The notes below the pieces were generated by a model that did no database searches, was not told the DNA's origin, and was given only the letters and a program-made list of their open reading frames with translations. This document shows, in pieces, positions 8,152 through 16,563 of a stretch of DNA of 35,874 bases. Origin of the DNA: CAZOAR01 sp964577985 (lineage in GTDB: Bacteria; Gemmatimonadota; CAZMKB01; CAZNLH01); NCBI GenBank assembly GCA_964577985.1, contig CAZOAR010000027.1, positions 1 to 35,874 on the forward strand. The letters are read 5' to 3'. Position 1 is the first letter of the stretch. Each line of letters opens with the position of its first letter. The position numbers and the translations under genes are program-made.

Positions 8152-9423
8152 TTGCCTTACAACAGATGTCTTCATGTTCTCTTAGCGATACTGATCCTCT
8201 CGTGTCTGCCCGGAGATCTCACGGCCGGACCCGACGAAGACCTCCTGTATCTGGATGATCTCATAGAGGAGGCGGTTAGGGCGAACCCGGAGATCTTGAG
8301 AGACGCGGGTCTGGTCCATTCGTCACAATCGGTTCCATCGCAGGCAGGCAGCCTCCCCGACCCCGTGCTGATGCTGGGCATCAAGAACGTGGGGTTCGAC
8401 GAGATCACCCGGGGGGATGAGATGATGAGCACCGCTTCGGTCTCCATAGGGCAGGTGATTCCGTTTCCGGGCAAACTGGGGATGAAAGAGAAGATTGCCG
8501 GCAAGAACGCCGAAAGGATGGAGGAGAAATACAACGCCACGGTCCTCTCGGTCATCGCGCGCTTGAAGGTCGCATACTTCGATTACTACTTCGTGGAGAA
8601 GTCGATAGACATTATCCGAAAGGACAAGGAGTTGCTCGAGACGTTTGAGAAGACCGCTCAGGCGCGGTACGAGGTTGGAGAGGGTATCCAGCAGGACGTC
8701 CTCAAGGCGCAGGTCGAGATCTCCAGATTGATGGAGCGACTGACGATAAAGGAACAGGAGCGAGAGGAGACAACCGCCAGGATAAACAGGCTGATCAATC
8801 GACCTCCATCGTCTCCACTTCCAGCGCCCTCGGGCCTTGAGAAGTCCATGTTGGAACACGGCCTCGATGAACTCAATCGGATCGCTCTGGAGAACTCGCC
8901 CCTGCTGAAGGCAGAGAGCCACGCCATCGAGCGTGACAAGGCGGCCCTCTCTCTCGCCAGGAGGGAGTATCTCCCGGACCTTGCCTTGAGCGCGGGATAC
9001 GCGGATCGGGGAGATCTGGACGGCATCTGGGAGGTCAGGCTGGGAATCAGTGTCCCGTTCTATTTCTGGAAGAAGCAGCGGTATGGTGTCAGGGAGGCGT
9101 CATATGATCTCGAGGCCTCCAATGAGAACCATCAGGCGGTAAGGGAGTTTGTTCTCTATCGCCTGAAGGAACTCTACGACATGGCGCAGACCTCGGAGGA
9201 ACTGGTCGTTCTATATGAGAGAGGGATTATTCCGCAGGCGACACTCTCTCTGGAATCGGCGATTGCGGGATATGGAGTGGGGAATGTCGATTTCCTGACC
9301 CTGCTTGACAACCTCATCACTCTCCTCGAGGACGAACTGAAATATCAGAGAGAATTGACTCATCACGAGAAATCGATAGCAAAACTGGAAGAAGTCGCGG
9401 GTGCCCCGGTTACGGGCTCGTAG
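8152..9423 (+). CDS. cusC: Outer-membrane efflux channel (TolC/CusC family)
   Basis: First gene of the efflux operon; forms the trimeric outer-membrane duct of a tripartite metal pump. It is 423 residues. Start is a TTG at 8152, chosen because a strong AGGAGGTG ribosome site sits 5 bases upstream and a hydrophobic signal sequence (about residues 8-25) follows directly. Two outer-membrane-efflux repeats are seen: the first with LIEEAVRANPEI near 35-46, the second with NRIALENSPLLKAE near 243-256, both in long heptad-rich helices. The signal region contains LSC, so a lipoprotein as in E. coli CusC is possible, but the residue before it is not typical of a lipobox. The symbol is assigned from family and context. 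Confidence 0.9.
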   Translation: MPYNRCLHVLLAILILSCLPGDLTAGPDEDLLYLDDLIEEAVRANPEILRDAGLVHSSQSVPSQAGSLPDPVLMLGIKNVGFDEITRGDEMMSTASVSIGQVIPFPGKLGMKEKIAGKNAERMEEKYNATVLSVIARLKVAYFDYYFVEKSIDIIRKDKELLETFEKTAQARYEVGEGIQQDVLKAQVEISRLMERLTIKEQEREETTARINRLINRPPSSPLPAPSGLEKSMLEHGLDELNRIALENSPLLKAESHAIERDKAALSLARREYLPDLALSAGYADRGDLDGIWEVRLGISVPFYFWKKQRYGVREASYDLEASNENHQAVREFVLYRLKELYDMAQTSEELVVLYERGIIPQATLSLESAIAGYGVGNVDFLTLLDNLITLLEDELKYQRELTHHEKSIAKLEEVAGAPVTGS

Positions 9424-9435
9424 GAGGATAGCAGG

Positions 9436-10755
9436 ATGAAATTGCGCTGGCTTATCATGGGTATCGTTGTAATAGCGGTCTATGTGTTCGGGTTCTATAT
9501 CGGAAGGATGGAGGAGACCGCCGGAATGGCGGGGGAGGAACACGCCGCCGTCGAATCTGCTGATGCGGGGGCCCATGGCGCGCATGAGCATCAGAAGGAC
9601 CGGGGCGGGAAACAGCTCTATCAGTGCCCGATGCACCCGACCTATATCTCAGACCAGAAAGGGGAATGCCCGATATGTGGGATGACCCTGGTTCCCATAG
9701 AGGAAGAGGGAGAGATGGAAGAATCGAGCGTCGAAGGGTATGCCCCGATAAACGTCTCTTACGAACGACAGCAGTTGATCGGCGTCAAGACAGGAATCAT
9801 CGAAAGACGACCGATGAACAAGGTAATCCGTACCGTCGGTCTGGTCGATTATGATGAAAAGCGCATAGCTAACATCCATACCAAGGTCAGTGGATGGATC
9901 GAAGGTCTCTATGTCGACTACACCGGGAAGCTTGTGGAGAAGGGAGAGCCCCTCCTGACCATTTACAGCCCGGAACTTGTCTCGACGCAGGAGGAATATC
10001 TGCTCGCGCTCGGCGGCCGGGCCGAGCTCGTGGACAGCCCGATAGAGGAGGTTGCCACGGGTGCCAGGACTCTCCTCGATGCCACGAGAAGGAGACTCCT
10101 CCTGTGGGACATTACCGAAGATCAGATCATGGACCTTGAGAAGCGTGGTGTGCCGAGCAAGCAGATGGTCCTCCATTCGCCGATCAGCGGCTTTGTCCTG
10201 CGCAAGGGTGCGTTCGAGGGGAAATATGTCAATCCGAAGGATGAGCTTTACACCATTGCGGACCTCTCCGTCGTATGGGTGTACGCTGACATCTACGAGT
10301 ATGAACTCCCCTTCGTTCAGGTCGGTCAGGAAGCTGAAGTCAGTCTGTCCTATCTCCCCGGCGAGGAGTTCACCGGGAAGGTGGACTATATCTACCCCTA
10401 CATGGAGGAGAAGACGCGAACCGTGAAGGTCAGGCTCGTCTTCGATAATCCGGGCTGGAAGCTCAAGCCAAAGATGTACGCGAACATCCGGATCAATATA
10501 GACCTCGGGGAGCAACTGGCGATACCGGATGACGCTATCGTTGACACAGGGACCCGTCAGGTCATCTTCGTCCGGCGTGAGGACGGGAGCTTCGAGCCGA
10601 GAGAGGTCAAGCTGGGCCAGAAGGTGGAGGATTATCACCTCATCCTCGACGGGCTCCAGGAAGGCGAAGAAGTAATGACGAGTGCCAATTTCCTCATAGA
10701 CTCTGAAAGCAAGCTCAAGGCCGCGACCCGGACAATGACCGGACATCAGCATTGA
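9436..10755 (+). CDS. cusB: Efflux periplasmic adaptor (CusB family) with N-terminal heavy-metal-binding domain
   Basis: Membrane-fusion protein linking pump and outer-membrane channel. It is 439 residues, following the channel gene by 12 bases with an AGGAGG ribosome site overlapping the previous stop. After an N-terminal membrane anchor (about 5-23) comes a His/Glu-rich linker (EEHAAVESADAGAHGAHEH). The metal-binding module YQCPMHP...CPICGMTLVP lies at about 62-88 with two Cys pairs-in-motif, then the barrel-sandwich hybrid, alpha-hairpin and beta-barrel domains (e.g. VSGWIEGLYVDYTGKLVEKG near 151-170). The C-terminus is again His/Met-bearing (MTGHQH). The fused binding domain is common in CusB relatives outside Enterobacteriaceae and may pass metal directly to the pump. 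Confidence 0.95.
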   Translation: MKLRWLIMGIVVIAVYVFGFYIGRMEETAGMAGEEHAAVESADAGAHGAHEHQKDRGGKQLYQCPMHPTYISDQKGECPICGMTLVPIEEEGEMEESSVEGYAPINVSYERQQLIGVKTGIIERRPMNKVIRTVGLVDYDEKRIANIHTKVSGWIEGLYVDYTGKLVEKGEPLLTIYSPELVSTQEEYLLALGGRAELVDSPIEEVATGARTLLDATRRRLLLWDITEDQIMDLEKRGVPSKQMVLHSPISGFVLRKGAFEGKYVNPKDELYTIADLSVVWVYADIYEYELPFVQVGQEAEVSLSYLPGEEFTGKVDYIYPYMEEKTRTVKVRLVFDNPGWKLKPKMYANIRINIDLGEQLAIPDDAIVDTGTRQVIFVRREDGSFEPREVKLGQKVEDYHLILDGLQEGEEVMTSANFLIDSESKLKAATRTMTGHQH

Positions 10756-10781
10756 GCGGTCCAGTTCATAAGGGATGAGAA

Positions 10782-13700
10782 ATGATTGAGAAAACGATAG
10801 AGTGGTGCAGTAAGAACAGATTTTTCGTCTTCCTGGGGACGGTCTTTGCAGTGGTGTGGGGAATCTACGCCATGAAGAATATCCCCCTCGACGCTATTCC
10901 GGACCTCTCAGATGTTCAGGTGATCGTCTTCACGGAGTGGTCGGGGCGTTCCCCGGACCTGGTGGAGGACCAGATCACCTACCCGATCGTGACGTCAATG
11001 CTCGCAGCCCCGAAGGTCAAGGTCGTGAGGGGGTACTCGTTCTTCGGCCTTTCGTTTGTTTACATCATCTTCGAAGACGGTACCGATATCTACTGGGCGA
11101 GAAGCAGGACACTCGAGTACCTGAGCAAGATATCAGGGGGGTTGCCCGATGGGGTCAACCCGAGCCTTGGCCCGGATGCGACCGGGGTCGGATGGGTATT
11201 CGAGTATGCCCTGGTTGACACGACCGGTCAGAACAGCCTTGCCGATCTCCGGACATTCCAGGACTGGTACATGAGGTACTGGCTCGAGGCGGTGCCGGGT
11301 GTGGCGGAGGTGGCGTCGGTGGGGGGGTTCGTCAAGCAGTATCAGGTCGAGGTCGATCCTGACGCGCTGCTGGCCTACGATCTCCCACTCAAGCAGGTGA
11401 TCCAGGCGATTCAGCGGTCGAATAACGACGTCGGTGGAAGGGTCCTCGAGATGGCCGGGACCGAGTATTTCGTGCGTGGTCGCGGATATATCAAGTCCCT
11501 CAAGGACGTGGAAGATGTGGTGGTGGGGACGGACAGGAACGGCGTTCCCGTCCAGGTCCGCAATGTTGCCACGGTCCATTATGGCCCGGAGATGCGCAGG
11601 GGGGCAGCGGAACTGAACGGGAAGGGTGAGGTTGTCGGCGGGATAGTCGTGATGCGGTTCGGAGAGAACGCGTTGAGTGTGATCGACCGGGTCAAGGCGA
11701 AGATAGAGGATGTTAAGCCGTCGCTTCCTCCAGGGGTCGAGATTGTCACGACCTACGACCGTTCCGACCTGATCTACCGCTCGATTGATACCCTGACTCA
11801 CAAGCTTTTCGAGGAGATGCTGATTGTAAGTCTCGTCATCATCATCTTCCTCTGGCATTTCCGGAGCGCGCTGGTACCGATCCTGAGTCTTCCGATCGCC
11901 GCTCTCCTGTCGTTTGTCCCGATGTATTATATGGGACTGAGCTCGAACATAATGTCGCTGGGGGGCATCGCGATTGCGATAGGTGCTATGGTCGACGCAG
12001 CGGTGATCATAGTGGAGAACGCGCACAAGCGTATCGAGAAGTGGGAGAAAGAGGGACGGAAAGAGCCTCTCAACCAGGTCCTGTTGCACGCTACGCAGGA
12101 GGTCGGACGGCCCATCTTCTTCTCCCTCCTCGTGATCGCGGTCTCCTTCATGCCGATATTCGCTCTTGAGGCGCAGGAGGGCCGTCTATTCAAGCCACTT
12201 GCCTTCACTAAGAACTTCTCGATGTTCTTCGCCGCGGTGGTGGCAATCAGCCTGGTGCCGGTCCTGATGCAGATCTTTATCCGACCGGCGAAGGGTCTCA
12301 CTCGGGGGCCGGTATGGCTTCGGAAGACGATGAACTTCTTTATCGCGGGCGAGATACACAGCGAGGATAAGCACCCGGTCAGCCAGTTTCTCTTCCGTGT
12401 ATACACACCAGTACTCGCCTTCATCCTCCGCTGGCGGAAGGCGTCTCTCCTCGTTGCAGGCCTCATCATTCTTTCAACGGTCCCGATATTCCAGAGGCTG
12501 GGCTCCGAGTTCATGCCCCCTCTCAATGAGGGGGATATACTCTATATGCCGACCACCCTGCCGGGGATCTCCATAGAGGAAGCCAGGCAGTGGCTTCAGG
12601 CGCAGGACCAGATCCTTTCGGGCTTTGCGGAGATCAAATCGGTCTTCGGCAAGATCGGCCGTGCCCGGACGCCGACCGACCCGGCACCCCTCTCGATGGT
12701 GGAGACCGTCGCGCAGCTCAAGCCGATGGACGAGTGGCCCGACTCTTACCACGAGCGCTGGTATTCCAGTGGTGCGCCGGACTGGCTGAAGCCAGTGCTT
12801 GCAATCGCCTGGCCGGAAATGAAGCCAAGAACCTGGAACGAGTTGATCGAGGAGCTGGACCGGACGATGAAGATTCCCGGGACAACGAACGCATGGACGA
12901 TGCCGATCAAGACCAGGATTGATATGTTGACGACGGGGATTCGTACGCCGATCGGGATCAAGATCTATGGCCCCGACCTCGGGGTGATTCAGGGGATTGG
13001 AGAACACATCGAGGCGATGCTCCCCCAGTTGCCCGGGACACGGAGCGTGTACGCGGAGCGGGTCACCGGCGGTTATTTCCTCGATTTCGACATCAGGAGG
13101 GACGAGATAGCCCGATACGGTCTGACGGTCGGAGCCGTTGAGGATGTAATCGAGACCGCGATAGGTGGAAAGAACATCACTATGACGGTCGAGGGGAGGG
13201 AACGCTATCCGGTCAACATCCGTTATCCTCGTGAGCTCCGGGACGACCTTGAGAAACTGAAGCGAGTCCTGGTTGCCACGCCGACAGGAGTCCAGGTGCC
13301 TGTCGGACAGCTTGCCGACTTGACACTGACCACCGGTCCGCCCGCTATCAAGGATGAGAACGGGATGCTGACAGGCTGGGTCTACGTGGATATAACGACC
13401 GACCAGGACATCGGGGGCTATGTGGCGGCGGCGAAGGAGATGATTGCCAGCGAAATAGATATACCGCCGGGTTATTATCTTGAGTGGAGCGGTCAGTTCG
13501 AGTATATGCAGCGGGCGAGGGAGAGGCTGATGCTGGTTCTGCCACTCACGCTGCTGATTATCTTTGTCCTCCTCTATGTGAACACGCGGTCGGTGGTAGA
13601 GACCGGGATCATCTTCATGACCGTGCCATTCTCGCTTGTCGGGGCCTTCTGGTTCCTCTATTTCCTGAACTATAACCTTAGCATCGCCGTCTGGGTCGGG

Positions 13701-14090
13701 ATCATCGCGCTTGCCGGTGTTGACGCGGAAGCGGGGGTGGTCATGCTCCTGTACCTTGACCTGGCCTACCGCGAGTGGATCCGAAAGGGGAAGATGCGCA
13801 ACCGCGAAGACCTCGAGGAATCGGTCATGCATGGGGCGGTGATGAGGGTCAGGCCCAAGATGATGACGGTCGGAGCGTTGCTGATGGGGCTGTTGCCGAT
13901 CATGTGGTCCGGGGCCGAACAGGCCGGGGCGGACGTCATGAAGCGGATCGCCGCGCCCATGGTTGGAGGCATCATCACGTCGTTCGCGATCGGATTTCTC
14001 GTGATACCGGTGATCTACACGATATGGAAGTGGCGTTTCGAGATGAAACGTGGCGAAGTAATTCCCGTGGAGGTGGACCCCGGCAGTTGA
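10782..14090 (+). CDS. cusA: Heavy-metal RND efflux pump, Cu(I)/Ag(I) type (CusA family, HME-RND)
   Basis: A 1102-residue proton-driven inner-membrane pump exporting metal through the CusCB duct. RND topology is evident: one membrane segment at the N-terminus, a large periplasmic loop, a helix bundle, and the same repeated. The transmembrane motif IAIGAMVDAAVIIVENAHKR is the monovalent-metal (CusA) version rather than the DFGxxxDG form of CzcA. The three methionines that bind Cu(I)/Ag(I) in E. coli CusA (M573, M623, M672) have clear counterparts at Met589 (LYMPTTLPG), Met639 (APLSMVETVAQLKP) and Met715 (RIDMLTTGI). About 27 residues rich in Trp are inserted between the second and third. Start has a modest ribosome site (AAGGGATGAGAA). 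Confidence 0.97.
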   Translation: MIEKTIEWCSKNRFFVFLGTVFAVVWGIYAMKNIPLDAIPDLSDVQVIVFTEWSGRSPDLVEDQITYPIVTSMLAAPKVKVVRGYSFFGLSFVYIIFEDGTDIYWARSRTLEYLSKISGGLPDGVNPSLGPDATGVGWVFEYALVDTTGQNSLADLRTFQDWYMRYWLEAVPGVAEVASVGGFVKQYQVEVDPDALLAYDLPLKQVIQAIQRSNNDVGGRVLEMAGTEYFVRGRGYIKSLKDVEDVVVGTDRNGVPVQVRNVATVHYGPEMRRGAAELNGKGEVVGGIVVMRFGENALSVIDRVKAKIEDVKPSLPPGVEIVTTYDRSDLIYRSIDTLTHKLFEEMLIVSLVIIIFLWHFRSALVPILSLPIAALLSFVPMYYMGLSSNIMSLGGIAIAIGAMVDAAVIIVENAHKRIEKWEKEGRKEPLNQVLLHATQEVGRPIFFSLLVIAVSFMPIFALEAQEGRLFKPLAFTKNFSMFFAAVVAISLVPVLMQIFIRPAKGLTRGPVWLRKTMNFFIAGEIHSEDKHPVSQFLFRVYTPVLAFILRWRKASLLVAGLIILSTVPIFQRLGSEFMPPLNEGDILYMPTTLPGISIEEARQWLQAQDQILSGFAEIKSVFGKIGRARTPTDPAPLSMVETVAQLKPMDEWPDSYHERWYSSGAPDWLKPVLAIAWPEMKPRTWNELIEELDRTMKIPGTTNAWTMPIKTRIDMLTTGIRTPIGIKIYGPDLGVIQGIGEHIEAMLPQLPGTRSVYAERVTGGYFLDFDIRRDEIARYGLTVGAVEDVIETAIGGKNITMTVEGRERYPVNIRYPRELRDDLEKLKRVLVATPTGVQVPVGQLADLTLTTGPPAIKDENGMLTGWVYVDITTDQDIGGYVAAAKEMIASEIDIPPGYYLEWSGQFEYMQRARERLMLVLPLTLLIIFVLLYVNTRSVVETGIIFMTVPFSLVGAFWFLYFLNYNLSIAVWVGIIALAGVDAEAGVVMLLYLDLAYREWIRKGKMRNREDLEESVMHGAVMRVRPKMMTVGALLMGLLPIMWSGAEQAGADVMKRIAAPMVGGIITSFAIGFLVIPVIYTIWKWRFEMKRGEVIPVEVDPGS

Positions 14091-14350
14091 AACCGCGGGG
14101 CGTTCGTATCTCTGGCGATGGAACTTTAGTGGCCCTGGATAGTATAGAATCCGTGGCAGAAGAGCGAAAAATGATCTACCCACGCGGAGATGAAGTCGCG
14201 GGCTGGAGTCAGGGGGCAGTATCCGCAATCGCCGCCTGTATGGTAAAGGAGGTCAGTATAGAGGAAGACATTACGAGTAACTGGCAGCACCGAATCGATG
14301 AACAGGAAAGAGTCAGGATCAATGTCAACTTTTGAACATCTGGAGGAAAT
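14091..14350. other. 260-base spacer between the pump and the Met-rich protein gene
   Basis: No convincing gene or terminator is visible. A 54-codon open frame (14171-14335) ends here, but it has no clear ribosome site and is a continuation of an out-of-frame reading of cusA. No -24/-12 element was found, so the downstream small gene probably relies on read-through from the efflux promoter or on a weak local promoter around TAGTATAGAAT (14141-14151), which lacks a clear -35. Confidence 0.4.
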
Positions 14351-14740
14351 ATGAAGTCGAAAATCGTGAGCACTGCTTTCGCCGCTCTCCTCAGCATGTC
14401 TCTCTTTGGCATGATGGGCACCTTGAATGCCGGCGAGGCCGCAGGCAAGGGATGCATGGGTTCCGGTATGAAGATGGAAGGAAAGGGCTGCAGCAAAGAG
14501 ATGTGCGCAAGGATGGAAAAGCACCATGCTGATGTACAGGCCGCCATCGAGAAGATGGGCGAGCACCTCGACGCCATGAAGGAGATCAGGGACGAGAAGG
14601 AGTGGAGGGCCGAGGTGGAGAAGCACATGGGTATGCTCCAGCTCCTCGCCGAGGAGATGGCGAATTGCCCGATGGAAAAGATGATGCACATGGGCGCCAG
14701 GGGGGAGAACGGGCAGGAACATCCCTCGGGAGATCAGTAG
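14351..14740 (+). CDS. Small periplasmic Met/His/Cys-rich protein, putative Cu/Ag-binding (SilE/CusF-like role)
   Basis: A 129-residue secreted protein of unassigned family. A signal peptide (about 1-26, ending NAGEA) is followed by a mature part unusually rich in Met, His, Glu and Lys, with MxxH/HxxM-type spacing (MEKHH, MGEHLDAM, EKHMGM, MEKMMHMG) and four cysteines (CMGSG, GCSKEMC, NCPM). This pattern resembles silver/copper buffering proteins such as SilE, though I see no overall family match. A good ribosome site (TGGAGG) precedes the ATG. Being last in the Cu/Ag efflux locus, it probably sequesters or delivers metal in the periplasm; that role is inferred from composition and context. 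Confidence 0.8.
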   Translation: MKSKIVSTAFAALLSMSLFGMMGTLNAGEAAGKGCMGSGMKMEGKGCSKEMCARMEKHHADVQAAIEKMGEHLDAMKEIRDEKEWRAEVEKHMGMLQLLAEEMANCPMEKMMHMGARGENGQEHPSGDQ

Positions 14741-14754
14741 GCTTTACCAGCACC

Positions 14755-14804
14755 GTCAACAAACAGGGGGGTTGCCCTGAGGGGCTCTCCCCCTTTTTGT
14801 TAAC
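14755..14804 (+). terminator. Factor-independent terminator after the efflux locus
   Basis: A 16-bp stem with two mismatches pairs 14755-14770 (ending CAGGGGG) with 14789-14804 (CCCCCTTTTTGTTAAC), around an 18-base loop. The descending arm carries a TTTTT run. It lies 14 bases after the Met-rich gene stop and closes the metal-resistance unit. Confidence 0.82.
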
Positions 14805-15047
14805 TCATAGGGTTGCGCGGCTGACAGATGCCTGGAAAAACGACCCGGGAGAATATCTCGGGAAGACGGCCATGCCGGCATTACTCAGGCACACTTCCGA
14901 ACATCGCCGATGAATGATGGAAGGAAGGGATGCTCGAGCTTGCGCTAAGACCTCCAGGCTTCGTCACGATGCCTCTCATCTTCATTGAGTAAGACTATCA
15001 CCAGCGCCGGCCGCAACACGCGGAGTGAGTCCCGGCGAAACTTGCTG
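14805..15047. other. Non-coding stretch before the peptidase promoter
   Basis: No gene recognised. It holds one minor hairpin (14844-14850 with 14856-14862, seven pairs including a wobble, loop GAATA) of unknown meaning. Short open frames here have no ribosome site. Confidence 0.4.
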
Positions 15048-15076
15048 TTGATATTTTCTCCACGCCGTGCTATAAT
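15048..15076 (+). promoter_or_regulatory. Sigma-70-type promoter of the peptidase / AhpD / DUF885 operon
   Basis: TTGATA (15048-15053), a 17-base spacer, then a perfect TATAAT (15071-15076). Transcription should start near 15083, about 114 bases before the peptidase ATG. Confidence 0.82.
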
Positions 15077-15196
15077 CCATTGTCAGGGCCAGCTCTTCAG
15101 TGTGCTTTAGCGCGTGGCCGCCTCTGATCCCGGGCGTGTTCTTACCCGCGTGTCCGGTGCAGCATGCGGCAGGATCTCGGAAGGAGAAGACACGAC

Positions 15197-16549
15197 ATGT
15201 CCCCGAAAACCACCCTCGGATTGTTATCCCCTCTCCTCGTGCTGCTCGCCGTTGAGAACGCCCACGCGGAATCCTCCCTGGCGCCGGCTCCTTTGATCCA
15301 GGAGATCGTCCAGGCGGTGTCGGTCGACAGCTTTACGGCCAGCATTGATCGCCTGGCCGGTTTCTATACCCGTAACACCGTATCAGATACCATTTCTACG
15401 GAAACCGGCATAGGGGCGGCGAGACGCTGGGTGTTCGACCGTTTCGCCCTCTACTCGGCAAGGGGAGGGGGCGCGCTCATACCGGAGTACTTCGACTTCG
15501 ATGAGACAATCTGCGATATTCCCGGCAGTCACCGGAATGTCCTCGCGACGCTTCCGGGAACGCTTCATCCTGACAGATTCTTCATAGTGGGAGCGCACCT
15601 CGACTCCAGGGGCCACGACGTGTGTGATCCGGAGGAATTCGCTCCCGCCGCAAACGACGATGGCTCCGGGGTGGCTGCCGTCATCGAGCTGGCGAGGGTC
15701 ATGAGCCGCTACTCCTTCGACAACAGCTTGATCTTCATGGTCTTTACCGGGGAAGAGCAGGGACTCTTCGGGAGCGAGGCGTACGCGGCCTGCAGCGAAT
15801 CACTCGGTGTCGATATCCGCGGGATGATCAATCTCGACACGATCAGCAACGCCGTCAACAGCATGGGCCAGGTGGACAGCACCACGTTCAGGATCTATTC
15901 GATGGGACCGACGGGCTCGAGCCACAGGCAGCTCTCGAGGCTGTGCAGGTGGCTGGGCCTCCGATATGTCCCGGAGCTCGAGGGGTTAGTGCAGAACAGG
16001 GAAGACCGATTCGGCCGTGGCGGTGATCACCAGTCTTTTCGAAGGAGTGGCTATACCGCCATCAGGTTCATAGAGACAAATGAGAATGGCAGCGAACAGC
16101 ATGGCGAGCAGGATGTCCCTGAGAACATGGACCCGTCATATGGTATCAAGATAGTAAGGAGCACCGCCGCCATACTTGCCGACCTGGCGCTCGCGCCGGA
16201 GAGACCTCTGCCACCCCGGATAATGCTGACGCTGAATGGATCTTATCGGTTGAGTTGGCCGAGGAGCAACCCCGAGGCGGATTTCGCGGGGTATCTCCTC
16301 GCTGTTCGCCATCTGCCGGAGCCAGGCCCTTTTTCGAGCGAGACCCGGTTCAAGAAGGTGATAGACGCCGGCGACGTAAACTCGTTCGTTCTCGACGATT
16401 ATCGGGATGTGGAACGTTACGCGATCAGCGTCGCCGCCTGCGATACAGCAGGAGCGGTAAGCCTCTTCAGCGACGAGGTAACCTCTCCCGTGCGGATGGA
16501 TGAGAACGAGAACGGGGAGAGCCTCGACGCTGGCGATCCGATCAATTGA
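15197..16549 (+). CDS. Secreted M28-family zinc metallopeptidase (aminopeptidase-like) with C-terminal beta-domain
   Basis: An exported dinuclear-zinc exopeptidase of 450 residues. The ATG at 15197 is preferred over an upstream in-frame start because AAGGAG lies 10 bases ahead and the protein then begins with a clean signal peptide (about 1-24, ending AHA). M28 ligands are all present: His134 in AHLDSRG, bridging Asp154 in NDDGSG, general base Glu186 and zinc ligand Glu187 in TGEEQGLFGS, Asp in INLDTIS, and His in GGDHQSF. The last ~100 residues (from about 335) look like a fibronectin-III-type domain (SYRLSWPRSNPEADFAGY). It is first of a three-gene operon; the next gene begins 14 bases after the stop. 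Substrate unknown. Confidence 0.93.
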   Translation: MSPKTTLGLLSPLLVLLAVENAHAESSLAPAPLIQEIVQAVSVDSFTASIDRLAGFYTRNTVSDTISTETGIGAARRWVFDRFALYSARGGGALIPEYFDFDETICDIPGSHRNVLATLPGTLHPDRFFIVGAHLDSRGHDVCDPEEFAPAANDDGSGVAAVIELARVMSRYSFDNSLIFMVFTGEEQGLFGSEAYAACSESLGVDIRGMINLDTISNAVNSMGQVDSTTFRIYSMGPTGSSHRQLSRLCRWLGLRYVPELEGLVQNREDRFGRGGDHQSFRRSGYTAIRFIETNENGSEQHGEQDVPENMDPSYGIKIVRSTAAILADLALAPERPLPPRIMLTLNGSYRLSWPRSNPEADFAGYLLAVRHLPEPGPFSSETRFKKVIDAGDVNSFVLDDYRDVERYAISVAACDTAGAVSLFSDEVTSPVRMDENENGESLDAGDPIN

Positions 16550-16563
16550 ACGACGGAGGTAGA

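Noticed and set aside
12474..14228. Long minus-strand open frame of 584 codons opposite cusA
   Set aside because: It is a shadow of the GC-rich cusA coding frame: composition is Arg/His/Pro/Asp-heavy, there is no domain or ribosome site, and cusA is unmistakable. The same applies to the 374-codon frame opposite glmS and the 433-codon frame opposite the DUF4139 gene.
14171..14335. 54-codon open frame between cusA and the Met-rich gene
   Set aside because: No clear ribosome site, no signal peptide or motif, and it continues an out-of-frame reading from inside cusA.
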